Shown one piece after another: positions 37,602 through 45,404 of a stretch of DNA of 64,000 nucleotides. Each line of letters begins with the position of its first letter. Position 1 is the stretch's first letter. A model generated the notes under the pieces. That model saw only the letters and a list, made by a program, of their open reading frames with translations, was not told where the DNA came from and did not search any database. The stretch lies in the NCBI RefSeq assembly GCF_029891735.1, contig NZ_JANQDH010000012.1, forward strand, positions 62,001 through 126,000. The letters run 5' to 3'. Source of the stretch: Chrysosporum bergii ANA360D. GTDB lineage: Bacteria; Cyanobacteriota; Cyanobacteriia; Cyanobacteriales; Nostocaceae. The translations under genes were made by a program, and so were the position numbers.

Positions 37602-39149
37602 ATGCCAAATCCATATCAACATTTATCATCGGTACTGACAACACCAAAGCCAGACCAAAATCACCAGGTGGACAACTCTAGTGCTGTTGTTGATGAGCAA
37701 ACACCGCTAGAAACTGAAGCCAATGATTGGTTTTACGGTACAGAAGAACTACTAGATGCCTTACCAAAAGTCTGGACACGTTCAATGCTGTACTTTTTGG
37801 TAGTGTTTACCGCTATCATTTTGCCTTGGTCAATGCTCACCAAAATTGATGAAACAGGAAGCGCTAGGGGACGTTTAGAACCCAAAGGAGCAACCCATCA
37901 ATTGGGAATTCCAGTTCCTGGTACCGTGACAGCCGTCAATGTTCAGGAAGGCGCTATGGTCAAAGCTGGACAGGTTTTGCTGGAGTTAGATTCTGATGTA
38001 CTAGAAAAAGAATTACAACAAAGACAAACACAACTACAAGGACTAAGCGATCGCCAAGCCCAACTGCAGCTGCTAAAAAACCAATTGATGCTGGCGATTA
38101 ACATCCAAGACCAACAAAATCAAGCCCAAAAATTAGAAAAAATCTCTCAAGTCAATCAAGCCCAGCAAAACCTGGATGCAAGACAAAGTGGTTATAAATT
38201 ACAAAAGTTAGAAAGACAAGCCTTAGTTGAACAAGCCCAGCAGAATATTAATTCTGCCCAGACTGCCGAACAATTAGTTAAGAGTCGTTTTAACACAGAT
38301 ATAGCCGAAGTTGCACGCTATCGCCAACTATTTGACCAGGGGGCAATTCCTCAAATTCAACTTGTAGAACTAGAAAAAACAGCAGAAGATAGCCAACGCT
38401 TGTATTTACAAGCACAATCTGATCTTACTCAAGCTCAACTGCGTTTAAAAGAAGAAATGAGCCGCTATCAAGCCACCATGAGTCAAATTGTAGCCGATAT
38501 CGAGCAAGCAAAACTACGTCTACAAGAACAGCAAAGCAGCTATAAAATTGTTGTGCAAGCAGGTAAATTAGCATTACTGAGAAGCCAGGAACAACTCAAA
38601 GATATGGAAACCCAAATTAGTGCTTTAAAATCAGAAATAGCTCAAACTAAGAGTCAAATTGAGTCCTTGCAGATTCAGATCAAACAACGAGTAGTGCGAT
38701 CGCCCATTGATGGCATAATTTTTGAGATGCCCATCCGCAAACCAGGGCCCGTAGTCGAACCAGGACAAATTATTGCCCAAATTGCCCCCCAAGATAGTAA
38801 ATTAATTCTCAAAGCCCAGATACCCAGCCAACATAGTGGTTTCTTAAAAGTAGGAATGCCGGTAAAAATCAAGTTTGATGCCTATCCCTACCAAGATTAT
38901 GGAGTCATAGAAGGGCGTGTGACTTGGATTTCACCTAATTCTAGAGTTCAGTCTCACAACCAAGGCAATATAGACACTTATGATTTAGATATCACCCTCA
39001 ATCAACCTTATGTGCAAGTTGGTAATCAGCGCGTCTCTTTAACCCCCGGTCAAACAGCCACCGCAGAAGTAGTTATTCGTCAGCGTCGAGTAATTGATTT
39101 TATCTTAGATCCGTTTAAAAAATTACAAGAAGGTGGTTTAGAAATATAG
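37602..39149 (+). CDS. HlyD-family membrane fusion (adaptor) protein
   Basis: A 515-residue periplasmic adaptor linking the C39 exporter to an outer-membrane channel. It has one N-terminal membrane segment (about residues 62-80, MLYFLVVFTAIILPWSM), a lipoyl-like half-motif (GTVTAVNVQEGAMVKAGQVLLEL), a long coiled coil (about 130-360, rich in Gln, Leu and Lys), the second lipoyl half (RSPIDGIIFEMPIRKPG) and a C-terminal beta-barrel region. It follows the exporter by 136 bp on the same strand. The outer-membrane TolC-like partner is not in this window. Confidence 0.93.
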   Translation: MPNPYQHLSSVLTTPKPDQNHQVDNSSAVVDEQTPLETEANDWFYGTEELLDALPKVWTRSMLYFLVVFTAIILPWSMLTKIDETGSARGRLEPKGATHQLGIPVPGTVTAVNVQEGAMVKAGQVLLELDSDVLEKELQQRQTQLQGLSDRQAQLQLLKNQLMLAINIQDQQNQAQKLEKISQVNQAQQNLDARQSGYKLQKLERQALVEQAQQNINSAQTAEQLVKSRFNTDIAEVARYRQLFDQGAIPQIQLVELEKTAEDSQRLYLQAQSDLTQAQLRLKEEMSRYQATMSQIVADIEQAKLRLQEQQSSYKIVVQAGKLALLRSQEQLKDMETQISALKSEIAQTKSQIESLQIQIKQRVVRSPIDGIIFEMPIRKPGPVVEPGQIIAQIAPQDSKLILKAQIPSQHSGFLKVGMPVKIKFDAYPYQDYGVIEGRVTWISPNSRVQSHNQGNIDTYDLDITLNQPYVQVGNQRVSLTPGQTATAEVVIRQRRVIDFILDPFKKLQEGGLEI

Positions 39150-39418
39150 CATTTCTTAACCACCTGAGATACAAATGTAAATCATCGTCTTGTAGTGCAG
39201 GCATCTTCCTTAAAGATATACATCACCTGGGCAAAATTCGCTATAAACCCTTATAAACCCTTACAAAAAAATATTGGGAGTGGTAATTAAAATATTAAAA
39301 CTATCATCAGATAGAGACAATCAATAATATCTCAAGTAAAGATGATGAATAACATACTGATTGGTTTACACCTCATCAAAACCAGTTAAAAATTAGTTAA
39401 TAATGGGAGGTTTCAGTA

Positions 39419-40201
39419 ATGTCAGCCAATATTTTAAAAATTTCGCATGAAGACATTATTTACTATCTCAAGATAGCGTGTCAAATACCCGGAATATTAG
39501 ATGCGATCGCCACTCAGAAAATTATTGCAGAAGCAGCAGAGAAAGCAGGAATTGAAATAGCCATAGAAGAACTGCAAACAGCAGCAGATAATCTGCGTTT
39601 CACTAACAGACTATTCAAAGCAGAAGACACCTGGAACTGGTTAGAAAAACATCATCTTTCCCTAGATGATTTAGAAGAAATAGCCAAAATAAACCTCACA
39701 TCTTCCAAATTAGCTAATCATTTATTTGCCGACAAAATCGAACCCTTTTTTTATGCTCATCAACTTAAATATTTTGGTGCAGTCACCTATGAAGTCATCT
39801 TAGATGATGAAGATTTAGCCTTAGAACTCTTTTATGCTCTAAAAGAAGAAGAAATTAGCTTCCAAGAAATCGCCCGTCAATACATCCAAAATCCCGAAAC
39901 CCGTCGCGCTGGTGGCTATCAAGGAATCCGTCGCCGTACTGATTTTCGTCCAGAGATTGCGGCCGCAGTTTTCGCCGCTAATCCCCCACAAATTCTCAAA
40001 CCCATGATTACACCTAAAGGAGTGCATATAATCGCAGTTGAGGAAATAATTAAACCAGAATTAGACGACAACTTACGTTTTCAAATTATGGGAGAGTTTT
40101 TCAACAATTGGTTACAGCAACAAATAGCAAATGTAAAAATTGTAGCCAATCTTCCAGAAAATACTCACACTGAAACAGCATACTCCCATGAAAATATCTA
40201 A
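39419..40201 (+). CDS. Parvulin-type peptidyl-prolyl isomerase of the export operon
   Basis: A 260-residue protein with an N-terminal helical SurA/PpiC-like part (about residues 1-110) and a parvulin-like domain (about 115-240: FQEIARQYIQNPETRRAGGY, PQILKPMITPKGVHIIAVEE). There is no signal peptide, so it would act in the cytoplasm, unlike SurA. Such proteins recur beside C39 and HlyD export genes in cyanobacteria. It could keep leader peptides export-competent or act on proline in the peptides (SNPIT in several cores). A strong RBS (GGGAGG) precedes the start, and a hairpin follows at 40229. Confidence 0.83.
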   Translation: MSANILKISHEDIIYYLKIACQIPGILDAIATQKIIAEAAEKAGIEIAIEELQTAADNLRFTNRLFKAEDTWNWLEKHHLSLDDLEEIAKINLTSSKLANHLFADKIEPFFYAHQLKYFGAVTYEVILDDEDLALELFYALKEEEISFQEIARQYIQNPETRRAGGYQGIRRRTDFRPEIAAAVFAANPPQILKPMITPKGVHIIAVEEIIKPELDDNLRFQIMGEFFNNWLQQQIANVKIVANLPENTHTETAYSHENI

Positions 40202-40228
40202 AATTGGTATGTAAAATAACTTTCTGCA

Positions 40229-40252
40229 CCGTCCGATCTGAATATCGGGCGG
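40229..40252 (+). terminator. Terminator-like hairpin after the PPIase gene
   Basis: CCGTCCGAT (40229-40237) pairs with ATCGGGCGG (40244-40252) with one G-T pair around a 6-base loop, followed by TTTACTT. It lies 28 bp past the stop of the export operon. The T run is short. Confidence 0.6.
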
Positions 40253-40350
40253 TTTACTTGACCCCATAAAATAACTTATTTACAGTAGCCAATAAACTAA
40301 AAATGTATTACTCATCAAAAACCCCAATCAAATAATCATTAATTATCCAT

Positions 40351-40393
40351 AAAAAAAAACCGGTTTCTGCTCATATCAGCTAGAAACCGGGTT
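40351..40393 (-). terminator. Rho-independent terminator of the precursor-kinase-HopA1 operon
   Basis: Read on the minus strand, AACCCGGTTTCT pairs with AGAAACCGGTT around a 13-base loop and is followed by an unbroken run of T (the A run 40351-40359 on the plus strand). It sits 33 bp beyond the HopA1-family stop codon and is a textbook intrinsic terminator. Together with the hairpin at 40229 it separates the two convergent halves of the cluster. Confidence 0.88.
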
Positions 40394-40425
40394 AATCTAG
40401 TTTTCCTACCAGATAAATGTCCAAA

Positions 40426-41511
40426 CTACAAAGGGGTGAAAATATCTTCAGATTGGGGATTGAGGTAAGGACACTGCAATTCAATTTCTAGCATAGAGAA
40501 ATGTTGCAAAATAGATGCTAACCTACCTGCTGGAGTATCATTATCTTGTTGCCAAACATCCAGCAAGGCATTAGCAATAATTTGGCAACGATTCATACCA
40601 AAACTCTCCCGCTCTGTAAATTTGCTGTTTGGTTCTTCCGCCAGAGCTAATCCAGGCGCTAATAACTTAGTAAACAAAGGTACTGATCCGCCAAAATAAG
40701 ATTTGTTTTCTGTATATACCCTTGCTAATACTGGGCGAATAGTGTCATAGTTGTGTTTGTCAAAGTAAAGCACTGCTGAGTCACAACGTCCATAATCTGA
40801 GGGATTATATAGAGCTTTAAATGTGAAAGGAACCGACAAAGCATTGACTTGAGTAGTCAAACCATCCATCACAGCCACCGCACCCTCTGGCGATAAATTA
40901 AAGTAAATCCGCACTATTTCTTGCTCACCGTGAGCAGCCGCATTACCAACAGCCATATAAAACCCATTTTGTACGACATTTTTAGGCAATTTGATGGCCA
41001 CTACACTACCAATATTCACAGCTTTATCTTTTGGTGCTAAATGAATATCACGCTCAATATGTACAGTTAAACCACCCTTATGCACAGCTAAAGCCCCATC
41101 TGTTTCTTCTTTTACCACCAGCCAATCCTTGCTCCAGTAGCCTTCTCCCCGGTTGTTTTCATGTAGGCGATCGTAAAAACCTATATCTACACCCAAAAAG
41201 CTATTGTTTTCTAAATCAGGATTCAATGCTACATTTGTTGACTCACTATCTGCCTTTTTCAATGACCCGTTGTAGTAGAAACCATACAGAAAACCACGTA
41301 ATTGTATAGCTAAATACTTTCTTTGCAGGTCTAAGGGCAATTTTTGAAAGCGGGAAACTCCTTGCTCAGTTAATTCTGGGGTTTTATAGTTTGGATGCTG
41401 GATAGAATAGTAAGAAACAATTTCAATCTTATGAATAATGTCTTGTATTGATGTCTGCAACGGCTCTGGAATAGTTGCTAGTTGAGTTTGTACCGAATCT
41501 AATAATTGCAT
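40426..41511 (-). CDS. HopA1-family protein, putative phospho-Ser/Thr lyase
   Basis: A 361-residue protein of the HopA1 (type III effector-like) family. In thioviridamide-like and class V lanthipeptide pathways a HopA1 protein works with an APH-fold kinase as a split dehydratase: the kinase phosphorylates Ser/Thr of the precursor and the HopA1 protein eliminates phosphate to give Dha/Dhb. Family features seen are the N-terminal helical part with KYLAIQLRGFLYGFYYNG, the central LHENNRGEGYWSKDW and KGGLTVHIERD, and a C-terminal AVLYFDKHNYD and SFGMNRCQIIANALLD. It is last in the minus-strand operon, 106 bp after the kinase, and is followed by a strong terminator. The assignment is by family; activity is inferred. 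Confidence 0.85.
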   Translation of the reverse strand: MQLLDSVQTQLATIPEPLQTSIQDIIHKIEIVSYYSIQHPNYKTPELTEQGVSRFQKLPLDLQRKYLAIQLRGFLYGFYYNGSLKKADSESTNVALNPDLENNSFLGVDIGFYDRLHENNRGEGYWSKDWLVVKEETDGALAVHKGGLTVHIERDIHLAPKDKAVNIGSVVAIKLPKNVVQNGFYMAVGNAAAHGEQEIVRIYFNLSPEGAVAVMDGLTTQVNALSVPFTFKALYNPSDYGRCDSAVLYFDKHNYDTIRPVLARVYTENKSYFGGSVPLFTKLLAPGLALAEEPNSKFTERESFGMNRCQIIANALLDVWQQDNDTPAGRLASILQHFSMLEIELQCPYLNPQSEDIFTPL

Positions 41512-41617
41512 AAGAAATCACCTGTGAATAAGAAAGTGTGATGAAAAAATTGCTTGTATAGAAAAGAGCAAGGCAATATCGGCTGGTGTTCCAGCCAACT
41601 TTGTCATCTCATAGCCT

Positions 41618-42811
41618 TTAAAGTGTGGGTGAATATCTTGTGGGGGTAAGGTCAGAAGCATCCATACCAAAAACAGTTGGGATAGATACTTCTGGACGAC
41701 ACAATAAACTCTTAGCAACTTGCAACATACTGACACCTGAGTTACTAAAGGTTTTTTCGTGCTGGAGTGTTGCTTGAATAGATTGAATTAAAGCTAAACC
41801 GCAAAATTGCACTACTCGTAGTAAGAAATCGGGACGACGCTCTAAAACTTCGGGAAATTCAGCTAAATAAGCCTTAACTAGTGCAGATAGTGAAGGACGG
41901 AGTGACTGTAATGGTGTAGTCGCTAAACGTAAAGACTCTTCAATTTCTATCCCTTTACCAACTACTACGCTGTATAGCCATAATTGCAGATAACTAGCCA
42001 GCAATGAGCCTAAATCGTTAGCTGGATCTCCCCAAGAACAGCGCTCCCAGTCAATTAATCTAATTATGCTTTGATCTGAGGAAGACAGATTTAAATTCAC
42101 ATCTTCCCAATTTAAAGCAATGAGAATATTGTTCAGCTTCAGGTCATTATGAGTCAAACATAAGGGCGTGAAAGAATTACCCAAATCAGCGATCGCCTGA
42201 CCCAAACTATCGTAACGTTGATAAAGAGCAAAAAATTTCAACCCGTCAGATGGAACATTACCGAAAATTTCCGGCGTAATTCTATCAATTCTCTGGTTTA
42301 CCTTTGGTACATCTTGATTCCCCGATTCTTGGGAACTTTCAAAAAACCCCCGATACTCTGGACTTTGAATACTAACCCGATGAATTAATGCCAGAATAGT
42401 TCCCACTGTTGTAGCTACCTGGGTGGGAAAGATATTTTCTTTTGTGTAGAAGTCCGCCAAATCCCGGTAGTTAGTCAGATAATTGAAAATAATGATGGAA
42501 TTTTCAGCATCAAAATGTACTGCTTCTGAAAGCAAAGGATGTATGTAGCTAAGTTCTGGATTTTTTTGTAAAAACTCATGAATTCGCCATTCCTGCACAA
42601 ACTCCCCTGCCGTTTTTCCTTCTCGGTTGTGGCGTTCTTGCTTAACTAGAAGTTTTTTGCTTAGTTTTTTGTCTCCTAGTAAGCTGAGTAACAAGTTAAA
42701 GTTTTTCGCAGGTTTTAGTTCAATATTGCTCGATGAACGTTCTTCTTCAGTACATAGTCCCTGATTAATTAAGTAGTCAAAAACATTTTGATTGCTTAAT
42801 AAAAATGGCAT
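41618..42811 (-). CDS. APH-fold kinase, putative RiPP Ser/Thr kinase
   Basis: A 397-residue aminoglycoside-phosphotransferase-like kinase. The catalytic loop reads LTHNDLKLNNILI (Asp as base, Asn for Mg) and the metal motif is RLIDWERCSWGDPANDLGSL. An N-terminal lobe with KKLLVKQERH probably carries the ATP-binding Lys. Placed between seven small leader-type peptides and a HopA1-family gene, it fits the kinase half of a split Ser/Thr dehydratase rather than a resistance enzyme. The kinase at this position in other cyanobacterial clusters is similarly diverged. A general small-molecule kinase is the alternative. Confidence 0.85.
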   Translation of the reverse strand: MPFLLSNQNVFDYLINQGLCTEEERSSSNIELKPAKNFNLLLSLLGDKKLSKKLLVKQERHNREGKTAGEFVQEWRIHEFLQKNPELSYIHPLLSEAVHFDAENSIIIFNYLTNYRDLADFYTKENIFPTQVATTVGTILALIHRVSIQSPEYRGFFESSQESGNQDVPKVNQRIDRITPEIFGNVPSDGLKFFALYQRYDSLGQAIADLGNSFTPLCLTHNDLKLNNILIALNWEDVNLNLSSSDQSIIRLIDWERCSWGDPANDLGSLLASYLQLWLYSVVVGKGIEIEESLRLATTPLQSLRPSLSALVKAYLAEFPEVLERRPDFLLRVVQFCGLALIQSIQATLQHEKTFSNSGVSMLQVAKSLLCRPEVSIPTVFGMDASDLTPTRYSPTL

Positions 42812-42922
42812 GGCGTTATATACTCCTCAGTAATGCAAAAATTTGTTGCTGGTTAATCAAGAAACTGTATAACCACAGAATTCCTAACCAAGCATTGATT
42901 GCCCACAACATTTTTTTAGTGA

Positions 42923-43204
42923 TCATGTCAATTCTTGATTCAATGAAGCAGGGACAAACAGATAAAATGAATCATCAAATTCCGCACTAACGAATGACTT
43001 TGTTAATGAAACAATGCTATAGATTCCAAATGCTGATAACATCAGATCAGCCAGCTTATAAGTAAAATTCAGCACCTGATAAAAGCCATAGTGGTATGGA
43101 TAGTCCTCACCGCCATATATAGATCGAGAATAAATATCATTTATCTCCAGCAGAAAACTGTCTGAGTCAGTATAGTGCAGTTCAGGAATGATAATTTTTG
43201 CCAT
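42923..43204 (-). CDS. RiPP precursor-like peptide 6 (divergent member)
   Basis: A 93-residue peptide from the ATG ending at 43204 (GGAAAG ribosome site just upstream; the frame is open five codons more). The leader is diverged (MAKIIIPELHY, DSFLLEINDIYSRSIYGG, Gly-Gly at residues 31-32). The core keeps the family spacing seen in its neighbours: YKLADLMLSAFGIYSIVSLT then KSF, parallel to KLAEAYVYVYGIEHVTLLAK and KSF. It is longer, with an added tail rich in Phe, Tyr, Asp and Ser. There is no Cys in the leader or core. It is the last precursor before the kinase gene. Confidence 0.78.
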   Translation of the reverse strand: MAKIIIPELHYTDSDSFLLEINDIYSRSIYGGEDYPYHYGFYQVLNFTYKLADLMLSAFGIYSIVSLTKSFVSAEFDDSFYLFVPASLNQELT

Positions 43205-43330
43205 TTGCTTTCCACACACATTATTGAGGAGTTAGTCACTAAAAATTTGTCAAATCCCTTCAATAGGTCAAAACCCCTCCTCCCAACTCAACTGGTTGTC
43301 TTACTCCTGTCCCTCATTGCTTCCATAAAA

Positions 43331-43567
43331 CTAGTACAGAGCATATGGATAGGTTGCACTGTATGACTTAGCTATATAAGTAGCATGACCAATGCCATAT
43401 ACACCGACAAATGCCCCCGTTAACGCCGTAAATGTAATACCACCCACAACAGCGTATTCATCCCTAAACAGAGAATTTGTATCACTGAGTTCATTAAGAA
43501 AGCTTTCACAATCTTGGAACAATTCAGAACCAGCAGCGTGTAATTGAGAAAGTCTGATATTAGCCAT
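43331..43567 (-). CDS. RiPP precursor-like peptide 5
   Basis: A 78-residue peptide with the shared leader start MANIRLSQLHAAGSELFQD and FLNELSD, but the Gly-Gly is shifted: it occurs at residues 42-43 (DEYAVVGG) instead of 35-36. Cleavage there gives a 35-residue core starting ITFTALTGAFVGVYGIGHAT and ending in AKSYSATYPYALY. The shift still aligns ITFT with ITLT of the paralogs. One Cys is present, in the leader (residue 20); none is in the core. The start has the shared AGGAG site and spacing. Confidence 0.85.
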   Translation of the reverse strand: MANIRLSQLHAAGSELFQDCESFLNELSDTNSLFRDEYAVVGGITFTALTGAFVGVYGIGHATYIAKSYSATYPYALY

Positions 43568-43635
43568 GATGTACTCCTAAAAGACTTGTGAAGACTTGTT
43601 TCAATGAAAATTAAGAGAGTTGAGTCTGCTTACCA

Positions 43636-43667
43636 GGCTCCCAGGGATGTTTCATCCCCGAAGAGCC
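43636..43667. promoter_or_regulatory. Hairpin between precursor genes 4 and 5
   Basis: GGCTC (43636-43640) pairs with GAGCC (43663-43667), with an inner GGGATG/CATCCC stem (43644-43658, 3-base loop). A related hairpin lies at 44001-44038. Located between precursor genes, it may stabilise or partly terminate the transcript; no T run follows on the minus strand. Confidence 0.65.
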
Positions 43668-43689
43668 ATTTATTATTTACCGCAAATCA

Positions 43690-43929
43690 TTACAGAACTA
43701 GACTGAATGACTTAGCTAACAAGGTCACGTGCTCAATACCGTAGGTGTAAACAAAAGCTTCAGCCAGCTTAGTCAGTGTAATAGGATTGCTCACACCTGC
43801 GACAGCAGTACCAACAACTTGACCACCAGAGATGGAATCTACATCACTGAGTTCATTAAGAAAACTCTCGGAATCTTGGAACAACTCAGAACCAGCAGCG
43901 TGTAATTGAGAAAGTGTGATATTAGCCAT
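43690..43929 (-). CDS. RiPP precursor-like peptide 4
   Basis: A 79-residue peptide: leader of 36 residues (MANITLSQLHAAGSELFQDS, FLNELSDVDSISGG), cleavage expected after Gly35-Gly36, and a 43-residue core with QVVGTAVAGVSNPITLTKLA, EAFVYTYGIEHVTLLAK and SFSLVL. The core has Ser and Thr residues available for dehydration and no Cys. It differs from peptide 3 at only four positions, showing recent tandem duplication. The AGGAG ribosome site and the bases before ATG are identical in peptides 2-5. Confidence 0.9.
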   Translation of the reverse strand: MANITLSQLHAAGSELFQDSESFLNELSDVDSISGGQVVGTAVAGVSNPITLTKLAEAFVYTYGIEHVTLLAKSFSLVL

Positions 43930-44000
43930 GATGTACTCCTAAAAGACTTGTGAAGACTTGCTAGTTTCAGTGAAGATGAAAATTTTTCATCTATCCGCCC

Positions 44001-44038
44001 GGCTCTCAGGGGCGATTATGTTTCATCCCTGAAGAGCC
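44001..44038. promoter_or_regulatory. Hairpin between precursor genes 3 and 4
   Basis: GGCTCT (44001-44006) pairs with AGAGCC (44033-44038) and an inner TCAGGG/CCCTGA extends the stem. It is the same type as the hairpin at 43636-43667 and occupies the same place after a precursor gene. Confidence 0.65.
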
Positions 44039-44065
44039 ATTAATCTCAGTAATTACCCAATGTCA

Positions 44066-44305
44066 TTACAGAACTAGACTGAATGACTTGGCTAATAAGG
44101 TGACATGCTCAATGCCGTATACATAGACATAGGCTTCAGCCAGCTTAGTTAAGGTAATAGGATTACTGACACCTGCGACAGCAGTACCAATAACTTGACC
44201 ACCAGAGATGGAATCTACATCACTGAGTTCATTAAGAAAACTCTCGGAATCTTGGAACAATTCAGAACCAGCAGCGTGTAATTGAGAAAGTCTGATATTA
44301 GCCAT
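44066..44305 (-). CDS. RiPP precursor-like peptide 3
   Basis: A 79-residue peptide with a 36-residue double-glycine leader (MANIRLSQLHAAGSELFQDS, FLNELSDVDSISGG) and a 43-residue core (QVIGTAVAGVSNPITLTKLA, EAYVYVYGIEHVTLLAK, SFSLVL). No Cys. Nearly identical to peptide 4. The LSDVDSISGG segment is the standard recognition end for C39 peptidases (conserved hydrophobics before GG). Confidence 0.9.
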   Translation of the reverse strand: MANIRLSQLHAAGSELFQDSESFLNELSDVDSISGGQVIGTAVAGVSNPITLTKLAEAYVYVYGIEHVTLLAKSFSLVL

Positions 44306-44373
44306 GATGTACTCCTAAAAGACTTGTGAACTTGTTGAGACTTGTTAGTTTCAGTGAAGATCAAGATGGTTTT

Positions 44374-44404
44374 TGATGGCTTTTTTTTTAAAAAAAAGCC
44401 ATCA
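44374..44404. terminator. Perfect 15-bp inverted repeat with A/T tract between precursor genes 2 and 3
   Basis: TGATGGCTTTTTTTT (44374-44388) and its exact complement AAAAAAAAGCCATCA (44390-44404) form a stem in which the A/T run is part of the hairpin. On the minus strand it follows peptide 2 and precedes peptide 3, so it could be a partial terminator that grades expression of the downstream genes. Confidence 0.75.
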
Positions 44405-44426
44405 ATCTCAGTACATACTGGAGTTA

Positions 44427-44681
44427 TTAAATACCAGGCGCACTGACTGACTTGGCTAACACGGTAACGTGACCAATGCCATAGGTATAGACAAAAGCCT
44501 CAGCTAACTTAGTCAGTGTCTGAGGATCACTGACAGCAGCTTGAGCAGCAAGACCACCGCCAAAGCCTATTTGTCCACCAGAGATGGAATCTACATCGCT
44601 GAGTTCATTCAGAAAACTTTCCGCATCTTGGAATAGTTCAGAACCAGTAGCGTGTAGTTCAGACAGTGTAATATTTGCCAT
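44427..44681 (-). CDS. RiPP precursor-like peptide 2
   Basis: An 84-residue peptide: 36-residue leader (MANITLSELHATGSELFQDA, FLNELSDVDSISGG) and a 48-residue core with a longer variable part (QIGFGGGLAAQAAVSDPQTL) before the constant TKLAEAFVYTYGIGHVTVLA and KSVSAPGI end. Internal Gly-rich GFGGG gives a second possible cleavage point. No Cys. It is followed by the A/T hairpin at 44374. Confidence 0.9.
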   Translation of the reverse strand: MANITLSELHATGSELFQDAESFLNELSDVDSISGGQIGFGGGLAAQAAVSDPQTLTKLAEAFVYTYGIGHVTVLAKSVSAPGI

Positions 44682-44827
44682 GATGTACTCCTAAAAGACT
44701 TGTTCTCATGAAACTGAAGATTGCCTAGATTAGCTAGACCTCAGAGATTATTGGTGATTACAAAAGTACGTGACTTTTTACCTTTAATCCCTGGCAAACC
44801 ATCAAGCTCAGTAGTGACTGAGAAGGA

Positions 44828-45061
44828 TTAAATTCCACTTAGACTGAATGATTTTGCCAACACGGTAACGTGACCAATGCCATATGTGTAAACATAGGCT
44901 TCAGCCAATTTAGTTAGTGTTATGGGGTTGCTAACACCAGTCGCGGTGGCTTGTCCACCGGAGATGGTCTCTACATCGCTGAATTCATTAAGAAAACTTT
45001 CGGAATCTTGGAACAATTCAGAACCAATAGCGTGTAGTTCAGACAGTGTAATATTAGCCAT
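44828..45061 (-). CDS. RiPP precursor-like peptide 1
   Basis: A 77-residue peptide: 36-residue leader (MANITLSELHAIGSELFQDS, FLNEFSDVETISGG) and a 41-residue core (QATATGVSNPITLTKLAEAY, VYTYGIGHVTVLAKSFSLSG plus I). No Cys. It is the first of the six paralogs in transcription order. The gap upstream (45062-45403) contains a pair of near-identical 48-50 bp repeats. Confidence 0.9.
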   Translation of the reverse strand: MANITLSELHAIGSELFQDSESFLNEFSDVETISGGQATATGVSNPITLTKLAEAYVYTYGIGHVTVLAKSFSLSGI

Positions 45062-45403
45062 GATTTACTCCTAACAGTCTTTTCGCAATTAAGCAGTTGC
45101 ACAATCAACCTGTGTTTGCTTAACTGATACTGTCATTTTTATTTATGAAAAATCAGAAAGTCAAGGCTAAAACCCTGCTTAAAAAGACATATATTCCATA
45201 GTTTTGTCTTACTAAAAACAATGATTTAAACACAGAATAAGGAATAATGAATAGGGAACAGTGATTGCCAGGACATCATATGATTACATAAAAAAAATCG
45301 CGCTGTAAGTTGATTAAACTCAAAAAGCACGATAATTATTAAAACAGCGATCGCCCGGACATGATATGATTACATAAACAATCGCGCTGTAGGTTGATTA
45401 AAC
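45062..45403. other. Gap between the unrelated leader peptide and the paralog array
   Basis: 342 bp with no gene seen. It holds the direct repeat described at 45271-45404 and AT-rich sequence that probably contains the promoter of the six-peptide array. Confidence 0.6.
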
Positions 45404-45404
45404 T
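45271..45404. repeat. Pair of about 50-bp direct repeats
   Basis: The segment 45271-45320 (starting GGACATCATATGATTACATA and containing ATCGCGCTGTAAGTTGATTA) recurs at 45357-45404 with few mismatches and a 3-base deletion, 86 bp apart. The second copy ends exactly at the stop codon of the peptide gene at 45404. Possible operator pair or a recombination scar. Confidence 0.85.

Noticed and set aside
41518..41736. 72-residue minus-strand frame overlapping the end of the kinase gene
   Set aside because: It lies mostly inside the kinase gene in another frame and shows no leader motif or family signal.
41618..42811. Aminoglycoside-resistance phosphotransferase
   Set aside because: The fold is APH-like, but the operon with leader peptides and a HopA1 gene argues for a precursor kinase.
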